From positions 14,661-78,660 of the forward strand of contig DATKRG010000229.1 of assembly GCA_035532275.1 (NCBI GenBank): DNA of 64,000 bases, given 5' to 3'. The translations under genes were made by a program, and so were the position numbers. Numbering within the stretch: position 1 is the stretch's first letter; each line of letters opens with the position of its first letter. Source of the stretch: UBA9676 sp035532275 (lineage in GTDB: Bacteria > Actinomycetota > Actinomycetes > Streptosporangiales > Streptosporangiaceae). This document shows, one piece after another, positions 26,121 to 33,523 of this stretch. The notes beneath the pieces are model-generated. The model had not been told where the DNA came from, made no database searches, and saw nothing but the letters and a program-made list of their open reading frames with translations.

Positions 26121-27791
26121 ATGGCTGACGAGGCCGGGGCTGGCCGGGAGCGCTGGCAGCGCCGCTACGACCAGGCGCGCATCCGCGACGCGGATTTCAC
26201 CACCCTGTCCGGGGTGGAGGTGGATCCGGTCTACGGGCCGCCGCCCGGGACGGTGGTGCCGGGGTTCGAGCGGATCGGCTGGCCGGGGGAGTACCCGTTC
26301 ACCCGCGGCCTGTACCCGGCCGGCTACCGCGGCCGCGCCTGGACGATCCGCCAGTTCTCCGGGTTCGGCAACGCGCGCCAGACCAATGAGCGCTACAAGA
26401 TGCTGCTGAACGCCGGCGGTGCCGGGCTCTCGGTCGCGTTCGATATGCCCACGCTGATGGGACGGGACTCCGACGACCCGCGCGCGGCAGGCGAAGTCGG
26501 TCATTGCGGGGTGGCCATCGACTCGGCGGCGGACATGGACGTGCTCTTCGCTGGCATCCCGCTGGCGAAGGTCACCACCTCGATGACGATCAGCGGGCCG
26601 GCCGTCCCGGTGTTCTGCATGTATCTGGCCGCCGCGAAGCGCCAGGGCGCCGACCCCGGCGCGCTGGACGGCACCTTGCAGACCGACATCTTCAAGGAGT
26701 ACATCGCCCAGAAGGAATGGCTCTTCCCGCCGCAGCCGCACCTGCGGCTGATCGGCGACCTGATGGAGTACTGCGCCGAGCGGATCCCTGCCTACAAGCC
26801 GCTGTCGGTCTCCGGCTATCACATCAGGGAGGCTGGCTCCACCGCCGGCCAGGAACTCGCGTTCACGCTCGCTGACGGGTTCGGCTACGTGGAACTCGGC
26901 CAGTCCCGCGGGCTGGACGTGGACACCTTCGCCCCGGGCCTGTCCTTCTTCTTCGATGCCCACATCGACTTCTTCGAGGAGATCGCCAAGTTCCGTGCCG
27001 CCCGCCGGATCTGGGCGCGCTGGCTGCGCGACGTCTACGGCGCGCGTACCGCCCGCGCGCAGTGGCTGCGTTTTCACACCCAGACCGCCGGGGTGTCGCT
27101 GACCGCGCAGCAGCCCGACAACAACGTGGTGCGGACGGCGATCGAGGCGCTCGCGGCGGTGCTGGGCGGGACCAACTCACTGCATACCAACGCCCTCGAC
27201 GAGGTGCTGGCGTTGCCGAGCGAGCGGGCAGCCGAGATCGCGCTGCGGACCCAGCAAGTGATCATGGAAGAGACCGGCGTGATGAACGTGGCCGACCCGC
27301 TCGGCGGCTCCTGGTACCTGGAGGAACTCACCGACCGGCTGGAAGCGGAGGCGGAGGAGACCTTCAGCCGGATCCGCGCGATGAGCCCGGACGGGACGAT
27401 GACGGGCGGGATCCTGCGCGGGATCGAGGACGGCTGGTTCTCCGCGGAGATCGCCGAGGCTTCCTTCGCCTATCACCAGAAGCTGGAGAAGGGTGAGAAG
27501 AAGGTGGTCGGCGTGAACTGCTACCAGGGCACGGCAGGCCAGCCGGTGGAGATCCTGCGGGTCAGCCACCAGGTGGAACGGGACCAGGTGGCCGAGCTTG
27601 CCCGGCGCCGGGCCGGGCGCGACCAGGCTGCGGTGGAGGAGGCGCTGGCGGCGATGCTCGCCGCCGCCAGGTCGGGGCGCAACACGATCCCGCCGATGCT
27701 GGCGGCCGCCGAGGCGGAGGCGACCCTGGGGGAGATCTGCGGTGCGCTGCGGGAGGAGTGGGGCACCTACATCGAGGCCCCTGCCTTCTGA
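26121..27791 (+). CDS. icmA: Isobutyryl-CoA mutase large subunit
   Basis: Adenosylcobalamin-dependent carbon-skeleton isomerase subunit, 556 residues from ATG 26121 (RBS GGGAGGGATC). It is a TIM-barrel substrate-binding chain with no C-terminal B12 domain, so a separate small subunit is needed; none is in the window. Substrate-site residues point to isobutyryl-/n-butyryl-CoA rather than methylmalonyl-CoA: TIRQFSGFG has Phe79 where methylmalonyl-CoA mutase has Tyr89, and KEYIAQKEW has Gln197 where it has Arg207. These match the Phe80/Gln198 I recall for Streptomyces IcmA. Other motifs: VAFDMPTLMGRDSDDP, SGYHIREAG, LGGTNSLHTNALDE. MeaB and the adenosyltransferase support it. Confidence 0.88.
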   Translation: MADEAGAGRERWQRRYDQARIRDADFTTLSGVEVDPVYGPPPGTVVPGFERIGWPGEYPFTRGLYPAGYRGRAWTIRQFSGFGNARQTNERYKMLLNAGGAGLSVAFDMPTLMGRDSDDPRAAGEVGHCGVAIDSAADMDVLFAGIPLAKVTTSMTISGPAVPVFCMYLAAAKRQGADPGALDGTLQTDIFKEYIAQKEWLFPPQPHLRLIGDLMEYCAERIPAYKPLSVSGYHIREAGSTAGQELAFTLADGFGYVELGQSRGLDVDTFAPGLSFFFDAHIDFFEEIAKFRAARRIWARWLRDVYGARTARAQWLRFHTQTAGVSLTAQQPDNNVVRTAIEALAAVLGGTNSLHTNALDEVLALPSERAAEIALRTQQVIMEETGVMNVADPLGGSWYLEELTDRLEAEAEETFSRIRAMSPDGTMTGGILRGIEDGWFSAEIAEASFAYHQKLEKGEKKVVGVNCYQGTAGQPVEILRVSHQVERDQVAELARRRAGRDQAAVEEALAAMLAAARSGRNTIPPMLAAAEAEATLGEICGALREEWGTYIEAPAF

Positions 27792-27835
27792 TCAGCGCGT
27801 CTGCCGCCCCTGGCAAGACCTGGCGGGCTGGCCGG

Positions 27836-28228
27836 TCAGGCGGGGCTGGCCGTGGGGAGGCCGGCCTGCTCGGCGGCCGCCAGCAGCCGCTTGTCGTAGG
27901 CGACGAACGCTTCCAGATCGCGTCGCACCGACAGGGCTGAGGCCACATGGATCGCGTCGACGGAACGCAGGGACGAGGGCGGGAGCGTGGCGGCCAGGTC
28001 GAGCACATCCGTGCTGAGAGCCACCTTCTCCACACCTCTGACCTGGCGGTAGCTTCGCGGCAGGGCACTGGGGTCGGCCCGCCACACGGCCCTCGGCACC
28101 TCGGTGCGGTGAATGATGCTGGACACCATGGCCAGATCCGCGCGCTCGGCGAGCCAGCTGGCCAGGGCTGGCGTCTCCGGTTCGGTGAGAATGAGCTTCA
28201 CCAGCGCCGACGAGTCGAGGTAGATCAA
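27836..28228 (-). CDS. vapC: PIN-domain ribonuclease toxin, VapC family
   Basis: A 130-residue PIN nuclease, toxin half of a type II module. Acidic metal-site residues: MIYLDSSALVKL (Asp5), IHRTEVPRAVWRA (Glu), LRSVDAIHVASAL (Asp) and FVAYDKRL (Asp). It starts with TTG at 28228, which overlaps the antitoxin stop (TTGA) by 4 bases and follows a strong GGAGGAG. No in-frame ATG lies nearby, so TTG with translational coupling is the likely start. The target RNA is unknown. Confidence 0.88.
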   Translation of the reverse strand: MIYLDSSALVKLILTEPETPALASWLAERADLAMVSSIIHRTEVPRAVWRADPSALPRSYRQVRGVEKVALSTDVLDLAATLPPSSLRSVDAIHVASALSVRRDLEAFVAYDKRLLAAAEQAGLPTASPA

Positions 28229-28572
28229 TACCGCTCCTCCTCACGCATCTGCAGCAGGATCTCGCTGGCGGTGGGCTGGCCTGGTGGGACTGGCGGCGCG
28301 GGCTCGATCTCCAGCAGATTCCCCGGCTCCTCGGCCGGCAGGATGACGCCCGCCGCGATGAGCCGCTCCAGCGGGCTCTCGGGTTCCTGCGCGGGCACGA
28401 TCCGGGCGACCAGGCGGCCCCGGTTGGTGATGTCCACCGTGTATCCCTTCTCGGCCAGGTCCACGTAGACGCTGGCGTGCTGCCGGAGCTCGCGGATGCC
28501 GATCCGGCGGGCGGGGTGCTGGAGCCTGCCACCCGGCCGTGAGCGTGGCGCGGCGTCACGTGTATCACCCAT
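28225..28572 (-). CDS. Antitoxin of the VapC-like toxin, Phd/YefM fold
   Basis: A 115-residue protein from ATG 28572. The central part is the Phd/YefM-type DNA-binding domain (IGIRELRQHASVYVDLAEKGYTVDITNRGRLVARIVP, begun near residue 25). The C-terminal half, acidic and proline-rich with SEILLQMREEERY at the end, should bind the toxin. The N-terminal ~25 basic residues are longer than usual. A 19-base inverted repeat lies just upstream, consistent with autoregulation. It is translationally coupled to the toxin gene. Confidence 0.83.
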   Translation of the reverse strand: MGDTRDAAPRSRPGGRLQHPARRIGIRELRQHASVYVDLAEKGYTVDITNRGRLVARIVPAQEPESPLERLIAAGVILPAEEPGNLLEIEPAPPVPPGQPTASEILLQMREEERY

Positions 28573-28581
28573 GGGACTACA

Positions 28582-28600
28582 GTAGCACATAGTATGCTAC
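28582..28600. promoter_or_regulatory. Inverted repeat at the antitoxin promoter
   Basis: GTAGCA and TGCTAC are separated by the 7-base spacer CATAGTA, ten bases upstream of the antitoxin ATG. This is the expected place for the operator bound by the antitoxin/toxin complex. The spacer is AT-rich and may include the -10 box on the minus strand (TACTATGTG). Confidence 0.55.
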
Positions 28601-28693
28601 ATGTGACGGGGCGGGCCAGGGCCGGCCTGCCGCCCACGCCGCTGTGCCCGGCTGGGCGGTCTAGTCACGGCCAGAATGCGGCAGGATGGAGCT

Positions 28694-29665
28694 ATGCAGC
28701 AGCCGCGGGATTTCTCGCTCTACGGCGCCATTGACCTCGGTGCGCGGCAGGCAGCCGCGCAGCGCAGCCAGCAGGCGTCCCGGGCGGGCGGGCCGGGCGG
28801 GCCGGACGGCCCACGCAGCGGCCATGTGTTCGATGTGTCCGAGGCCACCTTCGAAGCGGACGTCCTGGAGCGCTCGCGAACCGTCCCGGTGGTGATGGAC
28901 CTGTGGGCCGAATGGTGCGGCCCGTGCAAGCAACTGGGGCCAGTGCTGGAGAAGCTCGCCGAAGAGGCGAACGGTGCCTGGGTCCTGGCCAAGGTGGACG
29001 TGGACGCCAACCCGCAGCTGAGCGCGGCACTCCAGGTACAGAGCATCCCCATGGTGGTGGCCGTGATCGCCGGGCAGCTGGTGCCGGGGTTCCTGGGCGC
29101 GCTGCCCGAGGCGCAGGTGCGCCAGTGGCTCGGGCAGCTCCTGCAGGTCGCCCAGCAGCTTGGCCTGCCGTCGGCAGCCGGTGGCGACCAGCCAGCGGGG
29201 GAGGTGGGACCGGACGCGGGCGCGATGGAGCAGGACGGGCCGGAGGTGTACCGCGAACCCGGGCTGGTCGAGGCCCAGCAGGCCATGGAACGAGGCGACC
29301 TGGACGGCGCGGCCGCCGCCTTCGAGCAGATGCTCGCCGACACCCCCGGTCACCCGGTCGCGATCCAGGGCCTCGCCCAGGTCAACCTGTTCCGCCGGGT
29401 GAGCGACTACGACGAGGCAGCGGCCCGGCGGGCCGCTGCTGCCGCCCCTGGCGACGTGGACGCGCAGTGCAAGGTGGCCGACCTCGACATGTCCAATGGC
29501 CGGGCCGAAGAGGCGTTCGACCGCCTGCTCGGCGTCATCCGGCGGACGTCCGGTGAGGAGCGGAACCGGGCCAGGCTCCACCTGGTCGGGCTGTTCGACA
29601 TCTTCCCGGCCAAGGACCCGCGGGTCAGCAAGGCCAGGGCCACCCTGTCCAGCCTGCTGTTCTAG
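28694..29665 (+). CDS. Thioredoxin-domain protein with TPR-like C-terminus (CnoX/YbbN type)
   Basis: A 323-residue cytoplasmic protein from ATG 28694. The N-terminal ~40 residues are low-complexity. A thioredoxin domain follows with active site WAEWCGPCKQL (cysteines about 75 and 78) and the cis-proline region VQSIPMVVAVI. The C-terminal ~130 residues are helical TPR-like repeats (AQQAMERGDLDGAAAAFEQMLADTPGHPVAIQGLAQ). This is the architecture of the E. coli chaperedoxin CnoX/YbbN and of the M. tuberculosis neighbour Rv1324. A role protecting proteins from oxidation is inferred from the family. Confidence 0.85.
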   Translation: MQQPRDFSLYGAIDLGARQAAAQRSQQASRAGGPGGPDGPRSGHVFDVSEATFEADVLERSRTVPVVMDLWAEWCGPCKQLGPVLEKLAEEANGAWVLAKVDVDANPQLSAALQVQSIPMVVAVIAGQLVPGFLGALPEAQVRQWLGQLLQVAQQLGLPSAAGGDQPAGEVGPDAGAMEQDGPEVYREPGLVEAQQAMERGDLDGAAAAFEQMLADTPGHPVAIQGLAQVNLFRRVSDYDEAAARRAAAAAPGDVDAQCKVADLDMSNGRAEEAFDRLLGVIRRTSGEERNRARLHLVGLFDIFPAKDPRVSKARATLSSLLF

Positions 29666-29668
29666 CCC

Positions 29669-29701
29669 GGTCAGCCGGCTGCTGCGCAGCCTGTCCTGAC
29701 C
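29669..29701. terminator. Hairpin between convergent genes
   Basis: An outer stem GGTCAG/CTGACC (29669-29674, 29696-29701) and an inner stem GGCTGC/GCAGCC with loop TGC lie between the thioredoxin-TPR stop (29665) and the MarR stop (29705). It is placed to terminate both transcripts. The two stems are separated by unequal internal bulges, so it is weaker than the hairpins at 8237 and 17117. Confidence 0.4.
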
Positions 29702-29704
29702 CGG

Positions 29705-30202
29705 TCAGCGCGAGCGCGGGTCGCGCGGATCCGCGTCGGCGAGCTGTTCCAGCGCAGGCAGAGCCGCCGCCAGCGCGGCGAGCTGGGCGCTGGTGAGCGC
29801 GCGCAGGCTCTCGGCGAGCACGCTGGTGCCCTCCTGCCGGAGCCGCTCCAGCACCGTGTGGCCCTGCGGTGTGATCGCCAGCGTGCTGGCGCGGGCATCG
29901 CTGGGCACCGGGCACCGTTCCACGTCGCCGCGTTCCTCCAGCGCCGTGACCAGCCTGGTGAGGGTGGACGGAGCGATGCCCTCGGCGGCAGCGAGATCGC
30001 CCAGGCGCAGCGGGCCGGTCCGCTCCACCGTCGCCAGGGCCGAGAGCTGGGTGGGTGTCAGCCCGGCCAGCTCGTGGCGGCGCAGCCGGCGTGACAGCCG
30101 GGCGATCGCCACCCGCAGCCGGGCCACGTCGATCGCGTCGCCGGGCCCGTCCGGCTGGCCCAGCGCGGTGGCCGGCGGGCCATCGGGCCGGCTGCCGGTC
30201 AT
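29705..30202 (-). CDS. MarR family transcriptional regulator
   Basis: A 165-residue winged-helix regulator from ATG 30202. Domain: DVARLRVAIARLSRRLRRHE (dimer helix), LTPTQLSALATVERTGPLRLGDLAAAEGIAPSTLTRLVTALEERGDV (helix-turn-helix) and wing RCPVPSDARASTLAITPQG. The C-terminus is alanine/leucine-rich helices. ACCCT-TGC-AGGGT at 30216-30228, 14 bases upstream of its start, is a possible autoregulatory site. It is divergent from the malic enzyme gene 201 bases away. The ligand is unknown. Confidence 0.85.
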   Translation of the reverse strand: MTGSRPDGPPATALGQPDGPGDAIDVARLRVAIARLSRRLRRHELAGLTPTQLSALATVERTGPLRLGDLAAAEGIAPSTLTRLVTALEERGDVERCPVPSDARASTLAITPQGHTVLERLRQEGTSVLAESLRALTSAQLAALAAALPALEQLADADPRDPRSR

Positions 30203-30403
30203 GCTCGTTCCGTGCACCCTTGCAGGGTACGTGCCGGCCAGCCGCGGCCAGGCACCGGCGCGCGGCCGTGCCGCCTGGCCCTCCGCCCTGGCCCTCCGCC
30301 CTGCCCCTCCCGCCCTGCTCCCCCGCAGCGAGTGGCGGCGCCACGCGCGCGGTGGTGGCACGATTGTTCCTGCAAGAGGCAGGGCTGAAGGGCGGAGGAG
30401 ACC

Positions 30404-31807
30404 GTGGCGGTAGCGCCGAGCGTGTCATATTCGATCACCGTGCGGCTGGAGGTGCCCTCGCGCGGCCGGGCGGTGAGCGAGCTCACGCATGCGGTGGAAC
30501 AGGTGGGCGGTGCGGTCACCGCACTGGACGTCACCCCGCACGGCCACGAGCGGCTCCGGGTCGACGTCACCTGCGCCGCACGGGACACCGAGCACGCCGA
30601 CGAGATCGTCCAGGCCCTGTCCGCCATTGACGGTGTCGTGCTCAGCAAGGTCAGCGACCGGACCTTCCTGCTGCACCTGGGCGGGAAGATCGAGACCCAG
30701 GCCAAGGTCCCGCTGCGCAACCGGGACGACCTGTCCATGGCCTACACCCCCGGGGTTGCCAGGGTCTCGCTGGCCATCGCCGCCAACCCCGATGACGTGC
30801 GCCGTCTCACGATCAAGCGCAACAGCGTGGCCGTGGTCACCGACGGCACCGCCGTGCTGGGCCTGGGCAACGTCGGCCCCTACGCCGCGCTGCCGGTGAT
30901 GGAGGGCAAGGCCGCCCTGTTCAAGCGGTTCGCGGGCATCGACGCCTGGCCGGTCTGCCTGGACACCCAGGACACCGACGAGATCGTCCGGACCGTGCAG
31001 ATCATCGCGCCCGCCTTCGGCGGCATCAACCTGGAGGACATCAGCGCCCCGCGCTGCTTCGAGGTGGAACGCCGGCTCCGCGACCTGCTGGACATCCCGG
31101 TCTTCCACGACGACCAGCACGGCACCGCGATCGTGGTGCTCGCCGCCCTGACCAACGCGCTGCGGGTGGTCGGCAAGAAGCTGCCGGCGGTGCGGATCGC
31201 GATGGCCGGGGCGGGTGCCGCCGGCACCGCCGTGCTCAAGCTGCTGCTCGCCTCCGGCGCGACCGACGTGGTGGTCTGCGACGACCGCGGCGCAGTGCAC
31301 AAGGGCCGGCCGGGGCTCACCGACAGCCTGCGCTGGGTGGCCGAGCACACCAACACCGACTCCTACGACGGTGACCTGGCCGGCGCGTTGCGCGGCGCCG
31401 ACGTGTTCATCGGCGTGTCCGCGCCCAACATCCTCTCCGGGGACGACGTCGCCGCGATGGCCACGGACGCGATCGTGTTCGCCCTCGCCAACCCGGTGCC
31501 CGAGGTCGATCCCGACGCCGCCAGCGAGCACGCCGCCGTGGTCGCCACCGGGCGCAGCGACTACCCGAACCAGATCAACAACGTGCTGGTTTTCCCCGGC
31601 GTGTTCCGTGGCCTGTTGGACGCGCAGAGCCGGACGGTCACCGATGACATGCTGGTCGCCGCCGCCCGGGCGCTGGCCGGCGTGGTCTCCCCGGCCGAGC
31701 TTGGCCCGCACTACATCATCCCGTCGGTGTTCCACCCCGACGTCGCCTCCGCGGTGGCGGCGGCGGTCCGGGACGCGGCCGGCGGGCGGCCATCTTCCCA
31801 CGCCTAG
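30404..31807 (+). CDS. NAD-dependent malic enzyme with N-terminal ACT domain
   Basis: Oxidative decarboxylation of malate to pyruvate. It has 467 residues from GTG 30404, preceded by GGAGGAGACC. An ACT-like regulatory domain occupies about residues 8-85 (SITVRLEVPSRGRAV). The malic domain follows: MAYTPGVARV with the catalytic tyrosine, GLGNVGPYAALPVMEGKAALFK with the catalytic lysine, and metal ligands in GINLEDISAPRCFEVE and FHDDQHGTA. The NAD domain has GAGAAGTAVLKLLL. The single-domain length (without a phosphotransacetylase tail) and ACT fusion are common in actinobacteria; the ACT domain suggests allosteric control. Confidence 0.9.
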   Translation: MAVAPSVSYSITVRLEVPSRGRAVSELTHAVEQVGGAVTALDVTPHGHERLRVDVTCAARDTEHADEIVQALSAIDGVVLSKVSDRTFLLHLGGKIETQAKVPLRNRDDLSMAYTPGVARVSLAIAANPDDVRRLTIKRNSVAVVTDGTAVLGLGNVGPYAALPVMEGKAALFKRFAGIDAWPVCLDTQDTDEIVRTVQIIAPAFGGINLEDISAPRCFEVERRLRDLLDIPVFHDDQHGTAIVVLAALTNALRVVGKKLPAVRIAMAGAGAAGTAVLKLLLASGATDVVVCDDRGAVHKGRPGLTDSLRWVAEHTNTDSYDGDLAGALRGADVFIGVSAPNILSGDDVAAMATDAIVFALANPVPEVDPDAASEHAAVVATGRSDYPNQINNVLVFPGVFRGLLDAQSRTVTDDMLVAAARALAGVVSPAELGPHYIIPSVFHPDVASAVAAAVRDAAGGRPSSHA

Positions 31808-31840
31808 CCCGAGCGGGCCCGGATCGGCCAGAATGGGGGC

Positions 31841-32413
31841 ATGGAGGAAACCCTCGCGGGGCGGTTGCTGGTAGCGACCCCGCTGCTGGGTGACCCCAAC
31901 TTCCGGCGGGCCGTGGTTCTCGTGGTGGAGGACGAAGCGGGCGAAGGCACTCTCGGCGTGGTGCTGAACCGGCCGACGAAGACGCCGGTCCAGCAGGTGC
32001 TCGAATCCTGGACCGGCCTGGTGACCAGGCCCTCGGTGGTTTTCCAGGGCGGCCCCGTCTCACCCAACAGCGCGCTGGGGCTGGCCATCGTGCCCGGAGA
32101 GGACGAGCCGCTGGGGTGGCGGGAGCTGGACGGGACCGCGCTGAGGTCCCGGCTCGGCCTGGTGGACCTGGACGCCCCGCCACAGCTGCTGGAGGGCGGG
32201 ATCGCCTCGCTGCGGGTGTTCGCCGGCTATGCGGGCTGGGGTCCGGGCCAGCTGCAGGCCGAGATCGAGGAGGGGGCCTGGTACGTGATCCCGGCCGAGC
32301 CCGCCGACGCTTTCGCGGTCGAGCCGGAGCGGCTCTGGCGGGCGGTGCTGCGCCGGGCAGGCGGGACGCTCGCGCTGGTAGCGACATATCCGGACGACCC
32401 GGCGCTGAACTGA
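31841..32413 (+). CDS. YqgE/AlgH family protein (DUF179)
   Basis: A 190-residue protein beginning ETLAGRLLVATPLLGDPNFRRAVVLVVED and containing GTLGVVLNRPT, VFQGGPVSPNSALGLA and the C-terminal FAGYAGWGPGQLQAEIEEGAWYV, all hallmarks of DUF179. Its biochemical function is not established; AlgH was named from alginate regulation in Pseudomonas. It lies 33 bases after the malic enzyme and 21 before the DUF3039 gene, so the three may form one transcript. Confidence 0.88.
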   Translation: MEETLAGRLLVATPLLGDPNFRRAVVLVVEDEAGEGTLGVVLNRPTKTPVQQVLESWTGLVTRPSVVFQGGPVSPNSALGLAIVPGEDEPLGWRELDGTALRSRLGLVDLDAPPQLLEGGIASLRVFAGYAGWGPGQLQAEIEEGAWYVIPAEPADAFAVEPERLWRAVLRRAGGTLALVATYPDDPALN

Positions 32414-32434
32414 GAGCGGGTAAACTCGTCCACC

Positions 32435-32689
32435 GTGAGCACCGAGGTCCTTCCCCAGCAGGGCACCACCGAGGAGACCGGCGTCCGGCCGGATACGTCG
32501 ACCGGTGACGGCGACCATGAGCGTTTCGCCCACTATGTCCGGAAGGACAAGATCGTGGACAGCGCGGTCCTGGGTACCCCGGTCACGGCACTGTGCGGCA
32601 AGAAGTGGGTGCCGAGCCGCGACCCCAAGCGGTTCCCGGTCTGCCCGGACTGCAAGCGGATCTACGAGTCGCTGCCCGAGGGCCAGTAG
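32435..32689 (+). CDS. DUF3039 small protein
   Basis: An 84-residue protein (GTG start) with an acidic, Thr/Gly-rich N-terminus and the DUF3039 core: RFAHYVRKDKIVDSAVLGTPVTALCGKKWVPSRDPKRFPVCPDCKRIYESL. One cysteine in TALCGKKW and two in CPDCK could bind zinc. It is widely conserved in actinobacteria, with unknown function. The next gene, pncA, is convergent. Confidence 0.85.
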   Translation: MSTEVLPQQGTTEETGVRPDTSTGDGDHERFAHYVRKDKIVDSAVLGTPVTALCGKKWVPSRDPKRFPVCPDCKRIYESLPEGQ

Positions 32690-32724
32690 GAGCCCGGACC
32701 GGGCGGCACCGGCGCCGGCCCCGG

Positions 32725-33306
32725 CTAGGAGTCCTCGGCCATCAGCGGCGCTCCGGCCAGCTCCACCCCCGCGGCCCGCATCTCGTCGAGCGCCTCGGCG
32801 GTGGTGGCCGGGTCGACCCCGGCTGTGAGCCTGAGCAGCACCCGGGTGGCGAAGCCCTGTCTGGCGGCATCCAGCGCGGTCGCCCTGACGCAGTAGTCGG
32901 TGGCGATGCCCACCACGTCCAGCGCGTCCACGTCGTGCTCGCGCAGCCAGGTCCCGAGCGGTCTGCCCGCATCGTCGGTGCCTTCGAAGCCGCTGTAAGC
33001 CGCCTCGTGGGCGCCCTTGCTGAATATCGCCTCGACCTGGCTGGTGTCGAAGTCCGGGTGGAACAGCGCCCCCGCCGTCCCGACCACGCAGTGGGCCGGC
33101 CAGGACCGGCTGAAGTCGGGATCGGCGGAGAAGTGGGTGCCGGGATCGACGTGGTAGTCGCGGGAGGCGACGACGTGCCCGTACTCGCGGCCCTCGGTGG
33201 CCAGGTACCGGCTGATAGCGGCGGCGGTCGCCGCCCCGCCCTGCACCGCGAGCGAGCCACCTTCGCAAAAGTCGTTCTGGACGTCGACGATCACCAGCGC
33301 GCGCAC
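32725..33306 (-). CDS. pncA: Nicotinamidase
   Basis: Deamidates nicotinamide to nicotinate for NAD salvage; in mycobacteria it also activates pyrazinamide. It has 193 residues from GTG 33306. The isochorismatase fold has Asp8 in IVDVQNDF, metal ligands in ASRDYHVDPGTHF, the lysine in FSKGAHEAAYSGF, and the nucleophilic cysteine in VGIATDYCVRATALDA. WPAHCVVGTAGA is the family's typical middle motif. The nicotinate phosphoribosyltransferase gene lies upstream on the same strand, so two steps of one pathway are adjacent, though strong hairpins separate them. Confidence 0.93.
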   Translation of the reverse strand: MRALVIVDVQNDFCEGGSLAVQGGAATAAAISRYLATEGREYGHVVASRDYHVDPGTHFSADPDFSRSWPAHCVVGTAGALFHPDFDTSQVEAIFSKGAHEAAYSGFEGTDDAGRPLGTWLREHDVDALDVVGIATDYCVRATALDAARQGFATRVLLRLTAGVDPATTAEALDEMRAAGVELAGAPLMAEDS

Positions 33307-33440
33307 AACCCAGAGGGTACGGCATCGGGCTTGCCGGGGCTCAGCGGGCAGCTACGCCGGCGCCCACATCGGCCGCGGGTGCCCGACGCGGGCAGCCCCG
33401 CACGCCTACCGCCGCGTCTTCCGCCCGGCCACTCATTCTC

Positions 33441-33513
33441 CGTTCGGTTTTGTGCCCCCCACGGGGCAGAAAACCGAACGCGAAACAGGACCGCGGGCCG
33501 CGGCGGCCCGCGG
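33441..33513 (-). terminator. Tandem hairpins between pncB and pncA
   Basis: Read on the minus strand after the pncB stop, the first hairpin is CCGCGGGCC/GGCCCGCGG (33491-33513, 5-base loop). The second is an 18-bp stem with one mismatch (33441-33458 with 33463-33480) whose arms contain GTTCGGTTTT and a four-base loop. They probably end pncB transcription. The second also sits in the region that would be the 5' leader of pncA, 135 bases before its start, so attenuation is possible. It matches no NAD riboswitch I know. Confidence 0.6.
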
Positions 33514-33523
33514 GCAGTAGGCG

